Assembly: GCA_021801645.1 (NCBI GenBank)
Contig: JAJYXT010000054.1
Span: 1-59,874 of the forward strand
Direction: 5' to 3'
Source of the DNA: a bacterium
Lineage (GTDB): Bacteria; Chloroflexota; Dormibacteria; Aeolococcales; Bog-877
Length of the DNA: 59,874 bases
Made by a program: the position numbers and the translations under genes. Under the pieces are notes generated by a model. The model saw only the letters and a program-made list of their open reading frames with translations, was not told the origin of the DNA and did not search any database. Below are positions 46,424 to 54,630 of this stretch, in pieces (within the stretch, counting starts at the first letter, position 1; each line of letters starts with the position of its first letter).

Positions 46424-46446
46424 CCATTTGGAAATCTTCCACATGG
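46424..46446. promoter_or_regulatory. palindrome between hydrolase and MarR gene, probable operator
   Basis: A 23-base dyad with arms CCATTTGGAA and TTCCACATGG (9 of 11 pairs match). It lies 22 bases upstream of the isochorismatase-like start and 55 upstream of the MarR start, the usual place for a MarR operator controlling both. Confidence 0.5.
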
Positions 46447-46501
46447 AACGCTACACCCTTCTGCTCCCAATTGCAAGACTTCCAGATGGTAGAGTTACGG
46501 A

Positions 46502-47005
46502 GTGAGCTTCCCACGGCAACAGCGAGATCTCGTCACCACCGTCGGCCTGCTCGTCGAAGCGGCCAGCTATCTCCAGCGCGGCATCGCCGCCGACATCGAG
46601 GACGAGACGGGCCTCCCTGGCATGTGGTTCGAGACCTTGGTCCGCCTCCACCGCACGCCGGGGCACCGCCTCCGGATGAACGAGATGGCCACCCAGGTCT
46701 CTTTTCCGCCAAGCAGCTTCTCCCGGCTCATCGACCGCATGGAGGCACGGGACCTGGTCGAGCGGGTGCCGGATCTGACCAACCGGCGCGCGACGCTCGT
46801 CCAAACCACGACCAGCGGCGAGACCCGTCTCCTTAAAGCGCTGGCAGTGCACGAGCAGAGCGCCCAGGCCCGTCTCGCCGACTTTCTCAGCGAGGACGAG
46901 ATCGAAGCTCTGGAAGCGATCACCCGGAAGATCCGAGACGCCAACGCAGCCGGGCACTCGAGCCCAAGCGGGAACGCGGCAACGCCCACATCCCTGGCCG
47001 GCTAA
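46502..47005 (+). CDS. MarR-family transcriptional regulator (second of three)
   Basis: A 167-residue regulator from a GTG. It has MWFETLVRLHRTPGHRLRMN, then the recognition helix region SFPPSSFSRLIDRMEARDLV and the wing RVPDLTNRRATLVQ with the D-x-R-type turn. It is divergent from the isochorismatase-family hydrolase, which it probably represses. A GC-rich hairpin follows its stop. Confidence 0.9.
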   Translation: MSFPRQQRDLVTTVGLLVEAASYLQRGIAADIEDETGLPGMWFETLVRLHRTPGHRLRMNEMATQVSFPPSSFSRLIDRMEARDLVERVPDLTNRRATLVQTTTSGETRLLKALAVHEQSAQARLADFLSEDEIEALEAITRKIRDANAAGHSSPSGNAATPTSLAG

Positions 47006-47072
47006 CGGACGGCGGCCACGCGATGCGCCCTGCTCCGAAGACCGACGCCGAGACCAGGTGAATCGAGTAGGG

Positions 47073-47097
47073 GCCGGGGGGAGTCACACCCCCCGGC
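47073..47097. terminator. GC-rich hairpin after the MarR gene
   Basis: A perfect 9-base stem (GCCGGGGGG / CCCCCCGGC) with a 7-base loop, 67 bases after the MarR stop. It lacks a long T-run, so termination efficiency is uncertain; the hairpin itself is clear. Confidence 0.5.
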
Positions 47098-47183
47098 TCT
47101 CTCAGAACGTGAACGTCGCGTGCTCATTGGGCTCCCAGCATCCAGCCTCACGGCGGCACGCCCCACTTCCAGTGGACAAATAG

Positions 47184-47218
47184 GCCTGTGACGAGGATCG
47201 GTACAGGATCCTGAGCGC
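47184..47218 (+). repeat. 35-base direct repeat, copy 1
   Basis: Matches 52135-52169 at 33 of 35 positions in the same orientation, 4.95 kb away. It contains the palindrome CAGGATCCTG and lies just beyond the 3' end of the Tn3-type transposase remnant. Confidence 0.75.
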
Positions 47219-47224
47219 AGGAGG

Positions 47225-47731
47225 TCACTCGCCCGTGCGCAGGGGACGGAGACGGCCCGTGGGTGCGCGGCCGGTCGCTTGGTAGCGCCCCTGGAGGTTG
47301 ATCGTGGGGTGGCCGAGGGGTGAGAGCCGGGCGATGTTGGCCGGGTTGGCCGGGTGCCCCTTGGTGGCGAGGTGGTCGAGGCCGGCCTGGATGTACACGG
47401 TCTGCCAGAGCACCAGGACGTTGACCATGAGGCCGAGGGCATCGAGCTGGTTCTCCTGATCGACCTGGTAGTGACGACGGACTTGGCCCCGGTGGCCGTG
47501 GAACACGTCCCGGGCCAGGCTGTTGCGGGCCTCACCCTGGTTGAGCAGGTGGTGGATGGCCCGCATGTACTCGTGGTCATGGCAGTAGTCCAGGATGTGC
47601 AGCGTCTTGACCACCCTGCCCAGCTCACCGAGCGCCCGGGCCAAACTGGAGGGGTTGGGGCCTCGCTGCAGGGACCGGAGAATGGCCGAGGGGGTGACGG
47701 GGTGTGAGTAGCAGTGGCGCAGAATTGAACG
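47225..47731 (-). pseudogene. Tn3-family transposase, C-terminal remnant
   Basis: About 168 codons of the ~1000 expected. The sequence SLQRGPNPSSLARALGELGR, VVKTLHILDYCHDHEYMR, IHHLLNQGEARNSLARDVFH and DALGLMVNVLVLWQTVYIQ is the conserved end of Tn3-family DDE transposases. The frame meets a stop at 47732-47734, and the catalytic Asp/Glu region upstream is gone. A 22-base repeat lies inside its 5' end, suggesting the rest was lost in a second rearrangement. Confidence 0.85.
47698..47719 (+). repeat. 22-base direct repeat, copy 1
   Basis: Identical to 50355-50376, 2,657 bases away, same orientation. It lies at the truncated end of the Tn3-type remnant. The unit between the copies carries a MarR gene, a membrane protein and an SDR gene. 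Confidence 0.7.
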
Positions 47732-47801
47732 CTAAGCCGAGCACGCGGACCCCGGCCTGTGCTTGGGTGTGGGGGTGGGCGTAAGGGCCGGTTGGCACCC
47801 A

Positions 47802-47845
47802 TGTTGCACAGCGCAACACCTTGGGATAGTATTGCGTCGTGCAAC
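47802..47845. promoter_or_regulatory. two TTGC-N5-GCAA dyads at the third MarR gene
   Basis: Two copies of TTGC(5 bases)GCAA: one within TGTTGCACAGCGCAACA (47802-47818), and a second (47832-47844) overlapping the GTG start at 47839. Tandem dyads over a MarR start are a typical autoregulatory operator. Confidence 0.6.
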
Positions 47846-48360
47846 ATCCAAGAGACGACGGGGTCTCCGCTGACCCGGCGAGGACGAGCCTGGAGGCGTT
47901 GGAGATCGAGCTGTCCATGTTCGTACGCCGGGCCGCGGGCCACTACCTGACCGGGTCGGCCGGGCAGTCGGCCGAGGGACCCTTGGACGGGTGGCGCTAC
48001 CCGCTGCTGGTGCGCCTAGCCGAGAACGGCCCGCAGCGTTCGGCCGATCTGGCCCGGGCGTTCGGACTGAACCGGTCGACGCTCGGTCGGCACCTCGCCC
48101 GCTTGGAGGAGGCCGGACTGGTGTGCCACTCGGGCGACGAGGGACATGTCACAAGCTCACAGTTCGTCGTCACCGCCGCCGGACAGGCCGCGTTGGACAT
48201 GGCCCGACGGGCACGGATGGGCCCACTGAGCGAGCTGCTCGGCACCTGGCCCGAGGCGCAGCGCTCCGAGTTGGCTCAGCTCCTGGCCCGGCTCAACCAC
48301 GACCTGGACGCCCGTGACACTGGCGTCAGGCCACGACACCCTCGGAGCGACAATGCGTAG
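47839..48360 (+). CDS. MarR-family transcriptional regulator (third of three)
   Basis: A 173-residue regulator from a GTG. The winged helix is seen in RSADLARAFGLNRSTLGRHL and RLEEAGLVCHSGDEGH, with the usual flanking helices. Two matching dyads cover its promoter and start. Its stop overlaps the start of the membrane-protein gene (ATGCGTAG), so the pair is coupled and probably jointly self-regulated. Confidence 0.9.
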   Translation: MQHPRDDGVSADPARTSLEALEIELSMFVRRAAGHYLTGSAGQSAEGPLDGWRYPLLVRLAENGPQRSADLARAFGLNRSTLGRHLARLEEAGLVCHSGDEGHVTSSQFVVTAAGQAALDMARRARMGPLSELLGTWPEAQRSELAQLLARLNHDLDARDTGVRPRHPRSDNA

Positions 48361-49393
48361 AGGGCACGCGCCCGGCCGGCCGCGTGCTCGGGCAGGGCAG
48401 CCGCGCGGAGGCACGCTGTCGCTCTGGTTGGTGCCGACGGCGGTGGTGGTGTGGACGGGGCTCTTCGGGTTGTCCTACCTGGGCGCCCTCGCCCGACCTG
48501 TCCCGCACCACATCCCGCTGGCTCTCGTCGCGTCGGCGCCCGCCACGGCTCGCGTCGTCGATGCGCTTCAGCATGGCGCTCCCGGGACGGTCGACCCGCA
48601 CGGCTACCGACACCTCCGCCCAGCCCGCGCCGCATTGCTGGCACGCCGCGTCGACGGGGTGTTCGTCAGCGGCCCGAGCGCGGACACGCTGTATGTCGCC
48701 GGGGCCGCCGGTCCACCGATCGCCACCGTGCTCGGCGAGGTGGCCAGCACCCTGGCTGCCCATCGACACGTACCGCTGGTGACCCATGACGTCGTGCCAC
48801 TGCCCGCCGGGGACTCTTCGGGTCTCGGGCTGTTCTACCTGGTACTGGCCTGTGTGCTCGGCGGCTACGTGGGTACCATCATGATCCTGGCCCACACTGG
48901 CCCGCTGCCCCCCGGCCGGCGGGCCATGCAGCTGGCCGGCACCGCAGTGGCCTGCGGGGCGGCCCTGGTCACGCTGGCACGCTTCGTCCTGGACTCCGAT
49001 CCACTGCCCGTGCCCGCCGCGGCCGCGGTCGCAGCCCTCACCGTCTTCGCCGTCGCCGTGTGCACCTGGGCCCTACTCACCGGACTGGGCCGGCTCGCGG
49101 TCCCGGTCGCGATCGGGGTCTTCGTTCTCCTGGGCAGCCCTTCCTCGGGCGGGGCGATCCCCCGCACCCTGCTGCCCGGCTTCTACTCTGCCGTCGGTCG
49201 CTGGCTGCCGAACGGAGCCGCGGTGTCTGCGCTGCGGGACCTGACGTTCTTCCCCACCGCCTCCACCGCCCGCCCGCTACTTGTCCTCGGCGGCTGGGCG
49301 CTGGGGGGGCTGGTCAGCGCGCTCATCCTTTCCCGACGCCACCACCGCGCACCCGAGCACGCGGTGGCGCAAAGCGGGCCGAGCCCAGCGTGA
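48353..49393 (+). CDS. membrane protein, DUF3533/ABC-2-like
   Basis: About 346 residues from the ATG overlapping the MarR stop. Topology is one N-terminal membrane segment (LWLVPTAVVVWTGLFGLSYL), a ~110-residue extracytoplasmic domain, then five or six C-terminal segments. This one-plus-several arrangement is that of YhgE/Pip-like and DUF3533 proteins, related to ABC-2 permeases; the family match is by layout, not by a firm motif. Export of a toxic compound sensed by the MarR protein is a plausible role. Confidence 0.7.
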   Translation: MRRGHAPGRPRARAGQPRGGTLSLWLVPTAVVVWTGLFGLSYLGALARPVPHHIPLALVASAPATARVVDALQHGAPGTVDPHGYRHLRPARAALLARRVDGVFVSGPSADTLYVAGAAGPPIATVLGEVASTLAAHRHVPLVTHDVVPLPAGDSSGLGLFYLVLACVLGGYVGTIMILAHTGPLPPGRRAMQLAGTAVACGAALVTLARFVLDSDPLPVPAAAAVAALTVFAVAVCTWALLTGLGRLAVPVAIGVFVLLGSPSSGGAIPRTLLPGFYSAVGRWLPNGAAVSALRDLTFFPTASTARPLLVLGGWALGGLVSALILSRRHHRAPEHAVAQSGPSPA

Positions 49394-49473
49394 TCCCATC
49401 CCGCCGGAAAACCAACAGCAACAAGTCGCGCTGGCTCGCTCCGGGCCGGGCCACGCCGTCAAGGAGGAACAAC

Positions 49474-50337
49474 ATGGAACCGACACGTAGTATTGACCTG
49501 GCGTCACCGCACCAGGATCCGCCGGGCCTGGAATCGCGTATGGACCCCAGGCCGGTCTTCGACGACCCGAACTATCGCCCTTCCCGCAGGCTGGAGGACA
49601 AGGTCGCGGTCATCACCGGCGGGGACAGCGGGATAGGCCGCGCGGTGGCAGTGGCCTTCGCCAAGGAGGGCGCGGATGTCGTGATTGCCTACCTCGACGA
49701 GCACGCCGACGCCGAGGAAACCAAGTCCGCGATCGAAGCCCACGGGCGGCGCTGCGAACTGATCGCCGGGGACATCGGCTACGAGACCCCACATCCCCAG
49801 GCAGTGATCGACCTGGCGCTCGACGCCTTCGGGCACCTGGACGTGCTGATCAACAACGCCGGGGTGAAGATGCCCAAGGCAAGCTTGCTCGAAGTCGACT
49901 CAGCCGAACGCGCGGCGGTGTTCCACACTCTGGTGTTCTCCCAGTTCATCCTGGCCCAGAAGGCCCTGCCCCACTTGCGCCCGGGCAGCAGCATCGTCAG
50001 CACCGCCGCGACCGAGGCCTACACCGGTGCCAGCCAGGCCATCTCCTACGCCGCCGCCAACGGCGCGATCGTGTCGTTCACCCGCTCCCTCGCGCTCTCC
50101 CTCGCCTCGCACGGCATCCGCGTCAACGCGGTCGCACCAGGGCCGATATGGACCCCGCTCATCGACGCCTCCCTGCCGCCCGAACAGCTCGGCGACTTTG
50201 GCCGCCACGTTCCACTCGGGCGCCCTGGACAACCCGCCGAGGTCGCCCCCGCCTACGTGTTCCTGGCCAGCCAGGACGCCTCCTACATCACCGGGCAGGT
50301 CCTGCACGTCAACGGCGGCATAATCGTCAATGGCTGA
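49474..50337 (+). CDS. SDR-family protein (YghA-like) with altered active site
   Basis: 287 residues from an ATG behind AAGGAGG. The cofactor motif ITGGDSGIGRAVA and NNAG are intact, as is the C-terminal YITGQVLHVNGG. The active site is not: the Y-x-x-x-K motif reads Y192-A-A-A-N196, and the position of the catalytic Ser, 13 residues before Tyr, is A179. Relatives of this length are general-stress aldehyde/alcohol dehydrogenases. This copy may be inactive or work differently. It follows the membrane-protein gene by 80 bases. Confidence 0.85.
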   Translation: MEPTRSIDLASPHQDPPGLESRMDPRPVFDDPNYRPSRRLEDKVAVITGGDSGIGRAVAVAFAKEGADVVIAYLDEHADAEETKSAIEAHGRRCELIAGDIGYETPHPQAVIDLALDAFGHLDVLINNAGVKMPKASLLEVDSAERAAVFHTLVFSQFILAQKALPHLRPGSSIVSTAATEAYTGASQAISYAAANGAIVSFTRSLALSLASHGIRVNAVAPGPIWTPLIDASLPPEQLGDFGRHVPLGRPGQPAEVAPAYVFLASQDASYITGQVLHVNGGIIVNG

Positions 50338-50354
50338 CAACCGCCCGGCGATAC

Positions 50355-50376
50355 CGGGGTGTGAGTAGCAGTGGCG
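50355..50376 (+). repeat. 22-base direct repeat, copy 2
   Basis: Identical to 47698-47719. It lies 18 bases after the SDR stop. Confidence 0.7.
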
Positions 50377-50399
50377 TCGGTCCCTCATGACGCCGTAGC

Positions 50400-51008
50400 G
50401 TGTGCCCGGTGACAACTGGGACGGAACGCCAGATCGGGATCTTTCTCTTCGACGTCGAGGAGCTGGACGCGATCGGCCCGTGGGAGGTGCTCTCCTACTG
50501 GTGTCGGAGCTTCCCCGAGGACGGCTGGGCGGTGTCGTGCCTGTCACACTCGGGTGGGCCGGTCGCGTGCGCCAACGGGCTCACCGTCCACGCGCACCAC
50601 TCCTGCGGGGACTGCCCGCCGCTCGAGGTCCTGATCCACCCCGGTGGGCAGGGCACCCGGTCCCAGATCCACGACGAGGCGCACCTCGACTGGGTGCGAG
50701 ACCAGCGCGCACGCGTGGCGACCCTGGCGAGCGTGTGCACCGGGTCGTTGGTCTACGCGGCGGCTGGGCTGCTCGCCGGGCGTCCGGCCACCACGCACTG
50801 GGCCTCACTCGACCTGCTCGCCAGGCTCGATCCGACCATCGAGGTCCGAGCCGAGGAGCGTTTCGTCGACGACGGAGATGTGATCACCTCGGCGGGGATC
50901 TCCGCCGGGATCGACATGGCCCTGCACCTGGTCACCCGCCTGGCTGGGACAGAGCGCGCCCGCCAGGTTCGCCGCGGTATCCAGTACGACCCGGCGCCGC
51001 CGGTGTGA
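50400..51008 (+). CDS. DJ-1/PfpI-family protein (isonitrile hydratase-like)
   Basis: A 202-residue class I glutamine-amidotransferase-like protein. The nucleophile elbow Cys is in LASVCTGSLVYAAAGLLAGR, with the early Glu-containing FDVEELDAIGPWEVL and the THWASLDLLA segment typical of the isonitrile hydratase/AraC-regulator branch. No C-terminal DNA-binding domain is present. The GTG at 50400 or 50409 may be the start. It is convergent with the MDR-family oxidoreductase gene. Confidence 0.88.
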   Translation: MCPVTTGTERQIGIFLFDVEELDAIGPWEVLSYWCRSFPEDGWAVSCLSHSGGPVACANGLTVHAHHSCGDCPPLEVLIHPGGQGTRSQIHDEAHLDWVRDQRARVATLASVCTGSLVYAAAGLLAGRPATTHWASLDLLARLDPTIEVRAEERFVDDGDVITSAGISAGIDMALHLVTRLAGTERARQVRRGIQYDPAPPV

Positions 51009-51044
51009 GTGCCCGCCGGAGCGTCCCAGGGGCTGGATACCGCC

Positions 51045-52016
51045 TCACAGACTCGATCGGGTCATCGCGACGAGAAGCTTTCGATGCGGTGAGGCAGCCT
51101 GGCGCTCCCAGGCACCAGCCACCTCGTCGAGGGGGATGACGTCTGAGGCAAGCGACAGCTTGCCTGCTCCGGCGTGCTCGAGAAGGTCCTCGATACCCGA
51201 ACGCTGCTCTGCGTTCGAGAGAGCGAAGTTGGTGTAGCCGATCAGCGCGAGGCTCTTGGAGCGAAGAAGAGACGAGGTCAGCTCAAGGCTGGCGCCGGCA
51301 GAGTCGCCGAGGTTCACGAGCCGAGCCCGCGGAGCCGCAGCCATGAGCGCGGCCATGGCGGGGCTGGCCCATAGGGGGTCGACTATGACGTCCACCTGCC
51401 CCCCGGCCGCCTCTGTGATCGCCTCGGCGATTTCCTCTCGCCCCCTTGCATCCAGCGCGACGAGACCATCAGGGGCGAGAGCGTCTGGTAGGGTCCCGAA
51501 GCTCGCCGTGTCCCTGGCAGCCGCGACCACCCGGCCTGCGCCGAGGATGCGGGCAAGCTGGGTCGCAAGGCGGCCAACCATGCCGGTCGCCCCGAGAATG
51601 AGCACCCTCTCGCCTGCTTGGAGACGGGCCGCGCGCAGGCTTCCCCAGGCTGCGAGCCCGGCTATCCCGATGCCAGCTGCGAAGGCGTCCTCGACGGCGT
51701 CCGGGACCACCACCAGGCTTTCCTCGGGAACTGCCACCAGCTTTGCGAGCGCGCCAGGGCGCGAGGCGCCGAAGCGCACCCTGGTGCCAGCCTCCAAGCG
51801 CTGCGAGGTGCGTACCACGCCCATACCCTCACTTCCTGGCACGTAGGGAAGCGAGGGGGCACGCCCGTAGAAACTGCCCGAGGCGACTTTGATGTCCACG
51901 GGGTTCAACGCCCCAAGACGCACCGCGACCAGCGCCTCTCCATCTGCTGAGACAGGCTCTTCGACCTCACCTGGCCTCGGGGACGACCCGAAGCGCTCCA
52001 GCAATGCTGCTCTCAT
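51045..52016 (-). CDS. MDR-family quinone oxidoreductase-like enzyme (zinc-free)
   Basis: A 323-residue medium-chain dehydrogenase/reductase. The N-terminal GroES-like part (LGALNPVDIKVASG, LPYVPGSEGMG) precedes a Rossmann domain with VLILGATGMVGRLATQLA. No cysteine ligands for zinc are present, as in quinone oxidoreductases. The C-terminal IPLDEVAGAWE matches the family. It probably reduces a small carbonyl or quinone with NAD(P)H. Its start is ~120 bases from copy 2 of the 35-base repeat. Confidence 0.88.
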   Translation of the reverse strand: MRAALLERFGSSPRPGEVEEPVSADGEALVAVRLGALNPVDIKVASGSFYGRAPSLPYVPGSEGMGVVRTSQRLEAGTRVRFGASRPGALAKLVAVPEESLVVVPDAVEDAFAAGIGIAGLAAWGSLRAARLQAGERVLILGATGMVGRLATQLARILGAGRVVAAARDTASFGTLPDALAPDGLVALDARGREEIAEAITEAAGGQVDVIVDPLWASPAMAALMAAAPRARLVNLGDSAGASLELTSSLLRSKSLALIGYTNFALSNAEQRSGIEDLLEHAGAGKLSLASDVIPLDEVAGAWERQAASPHRKLLVAMTRSSL

Positions 52017-52134
52017 CGACTCCTCGCTTCCTGCTCGTTCTTGGCGCTTCGTAGCTGTCTCGACGCGTCCGACGGCAACTGACGCTTCGGTCCCGGATGG
52101 GCCCTCGTTGGGGTATCGCAGAGCCTCACATTAC

Positions 52135-52169
52135 GCCTGTGACGAGGATCGGTGCAGGATCCTGAACGC
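52135..52169 (+). repeat. 35-base direct repeat, copy 2
   Basis: 33 of 35 positions match 47184-47218. With copy 1 it frames a 4.95-kb block that holds the Tn3-type remnant and the redox/MarR gene group. Confidence 0.75.
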
Positions 52170-52296
52170 GTGAAGGTCACCGGCCGTTCGGAGGGGTCGG
52201 ACCCCACCGTTCGTCTCCACGGCCAGGATTCCCAGTTCGGAGGTTCCCCAACGGGTCGTGCCCGAACCCGCCAGGAGGCCCGAAGTGCCGGGCATA

Positions 52297-52743
52297 ATGG
52301 GGACGATGGCTCAGGGCTCGGCGGTCACGGGACGGCGTATCCTCCGAGCGCTCTGGCTGCAAGACCGGGCTGCGGCCATCCCCCGGGCCGCTCCTCTGGC
52401 GGCCGCCATCGTGGCCAACTGCCGGGAGCGCTTCGGCGTCGGCCCCACGTGGCAGGAGCTGAGCCTGAAGCTGGGGATCCCGCCGATGGCAGTCGCGTTC
52501 CCGCTGCGTGGCTCTTCCGAATGGATCGCCTGGCGCGCCGCCGTGACCGAGCTGATCCCCGAGCTGATCGCCACGGGATGGCTCGCTGACGTCCGGGGGG
52601 TGGAGCGAAGCCTGGACGTGGGCCCTCGCTGGGAGGCTGCCGGGGCTTCCTGGCTGGTGCATCAAACGGCCGTGTCCAACGTCCGCGCTTACTACTTCCA
52701 GCACGGACCCCGCCCTGGCGTTGTCATGCCGCCCATTCCTTGA
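52297..52743 (+). CDS. small hypothetical protein with HTH-like segment
   Basis: About 148 residues from the ATG at 52297; the ATG at 52306 is equally possible. A segment GVGPTWQELSLKLGIPPMAV reads like a helix-turn-helix, followed by WRAAVTELIPELIATGWLAD. Composition is protein-like throughout. No family was recognised. It stands alone on the plus strand. Confidence 0.6.
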   Translation: MGTMAQGSAVTGRRILRALWLQDRAAAIPRAAPLAAAIVANCRERFGVGPTWQELSLKLGIPPMAVAFPLRGSSEWIAWRAAVTELIPELIATGWLADVRGVERSLDVGPRWEAAGASWLVHQTAVSNVRAYYFQHGPRPGVVMPPIP

Positions 52744-53208
52744 GCGGCAGACGGCACCACCGAGCGTGGATCGAGGCTGTGACCGTCGTCGCCCCCACGC
52801 CATTGGCCGGCTCGATCACTGCCTATGTCCCGCTTTTGCACCCGCCTCGGTCAACGCGTACTTGGACCCCACCCCATCACCAGCTCACCCCCTCTCCCTC
52901 TTCTGCCCCTCCATACCCCAAGACACCGCCAATCCCCTTCCCCCTCATCCTTCTCCAGAACTACTTCCGGCTCTTTTACTCATGGACCAAAACATCCCTC
53001 TCTCACCCTGCATCCTGCCCACCGCCCGATAGCGGCATCTCTCTTAGGGGGTATTTGAACTGGGAGCACCCGAGTGCCAGTACGCCATGCCTATGGCCGT
53101 GAAGTCAAACAGGGAGCATCGCCGCCACCCCGCTAGCACTCCCGCTAGCGGCTGGAGTCCTCCCCCAGACTTCGGCTTCCCAGACGGCTCACGAAGCACT
53201 GGATCTGA
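52744..53208. other. intergenic region, nothing recognised
   Basis: A C-rich, Pro/Ser-coding-like stretch (52860-53030) that is probably not translated. No repeat, RNA or coding frame was recognised. Confidence 0.4.
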
Positions 53209-54630
53209 TCACACGCGCGAGGTGCGGAGGGGCGCTCTCCCCTCGCGTAACCCTGCCGCCATCGGCGCTGGGGACCCGGAGGACATCCGAGGCCTGGGCA
53301 GCCTGAGCCCCGAGACCGCCCACACGGCCCCCTCGCTCTCTGGCTCCGCCACCATCCGGGGCGGCCCGAACCCCATGGCGCGCCGCCCGTGGGAACGCGG
53401 GCCCAGCCGGGCCGCCACGAACTCCGGGGTGATCCACACCCGCCGGGCCGGCGCGCCCTGAGCGATGGCCCGGTACAGCAGAGCCTCCATGCGGGTCTCC
53501 ACTCCCCGCAGCCCCGCCTCGTCGCTCCCACCGGCTGAGCCGGTCCTCGCATAGCCGGTGACCACCAGCTCCAGGGCGTCCGGCGGGAGGGGCACCGTCC
53601 CGGCCGGGAGGTTGTACGCCTTCAGCAGCCGGGGCCACACATGGGAGCCCGCCACCTGCACCCGCTCGGCCGGGGTCAGGCCGGGGACTGGCAGCACCTC
53701 GCAGCGGTCCAGCAGCGGGGCGGGGATCGGGTCCGGGGAGTTGGCCGTCGCCACGAAGCTCATCGCCGACGTGGGGTAGGGCACCCCCAGGTAACGATCG
53801 CTCCAGGTGGTCGAGCCCAGCAGCTCCAGCAGCCACGCTGTGGGCGAGCCGCCGTGCCGGGACCAACCCCCACCCAGCTTGTCGATCTCGTCCAGCACCA
53901 GCATGAGCCGAGAGGTGCCCGCCCGTCTGACCGCGCGGACGATGGCTCCAGGCTCCGCCGAACTCCACACCCGGTCGGCTCCGGCAAGATACACCTCATC
54001 CATCGCGGCCATGGGCACGGACACCACCTCGCACGGAAGGTCGAGCGCGGAGGCCATCGCGCGCGCCAGGGTGGTCTTGCCCGTCCCCGGCGGGCCGACC
54101 AAGAGCAGGGGCCTGATGCGATGCTCGCCATCGCCCTGCATCTCCAGGTGGATGGCGGCGGCCACCCGATCCGCCAGGATGGCCTTCACTCCGGCGTGAC
54201 CGCCATGGGCCGCGTCGAGTGCCCGCTGGGCCATCACGGCGGCGGGCCTCCGCCGGGTGGGCGGCTCGCCCCAGGGCAGCTCCGCCACCAGCCGCAGCCA
54301 GTTCCGCTGATGTGACGACCCATCCTCGTCGGCCACCACTCGCTCAGCGACCGACTCCACCTCGGCCCGCACCACTTCGGAGGCGCCGGCCACCGCCGAC
54401 CGGGCCGCGGCCGCCAGCTCGGCATCGGCGTTCGCCTGACCCGGCTGCGCCTTCTTGGTCTCCGATCCCATCGCGGCAGTGATCGCGGCCTCTTCCTCTC
54501 GTTCCTCTTCCTCGGCCCTCACCGCTTCGGCATGCAGTCGGACCGGGCAGTCGTCTCGGGAGAGCGTCGGATGCAGCAGACCACAGCTGGAGCACGGGCG
54601 GGGGTCGAGGCCCCCACGAAAGCGGGACAT
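53209..54630 (-). CDS. Lon-type AAA+ ATPase without protease domain (copy 2)
   Basis: 473 residues with a strong ribosome site (AGGAGGTG) before the ATG. An N-terminal CSSCGLLHPTLSRDDC looks like a small zinc finger; an acidic coiled stretch (EEEEREEEAA) follows. The Lon-like ATPase core has NWLRLVAELPWGE, Walker A LLVGPPGTGKTTLARAMA, AEPGAIVRAVRRAGTS, Walker B LMLVLDEIDKL, sensor FVATAN and PLLDRCEVLPV. No Lon protease domain follows. It is a clear paralogue of the ATPase at 37.5-38.7 kb but with a different N-terminus and no adjacent recombinase. Confidence 0.82.
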   Translation of the reverse strand: MSRFRGGLDPRPCSSCGLLHPTLSRDDCPVRLHAEAVRAEEEEREEEAAITAAMGSETKKAQPGQANADAELAAAARSAVAGASEVVRAEVESVAERVVADEDGSSHQRNWLRLVAELPWGEPPTRRRPAAVMAQRALDAAHGGHAGVKAILADRVAAAIHLEMQGDGEHRIRPLLLVGPPGTGKTTLARAMASALDLPCEVVSVPMAAMDEVYLAGADRVWSSAEPGAIVRAVRRAGTSRLMLVLDEIDKLGGGWSRHGGSPTAWLLELLGSTTWSDRYLGVPYPTSAMSFVATANSPDPIPAPLLDRCEVLPVPGLTPAERVQVAGSHVWPRLLKAYNLPAGTVPLPPDALELVVTGYARTGSAGGSDEAGLRGVETRMEALLYRAIAQGAPARRVWITPEFVAARLGPRSHGRRAMGFGPPRMVAEPESEGAVWAVSGLRLPRPRMSSGSPAPMAAGLREGRAPLRTSRV

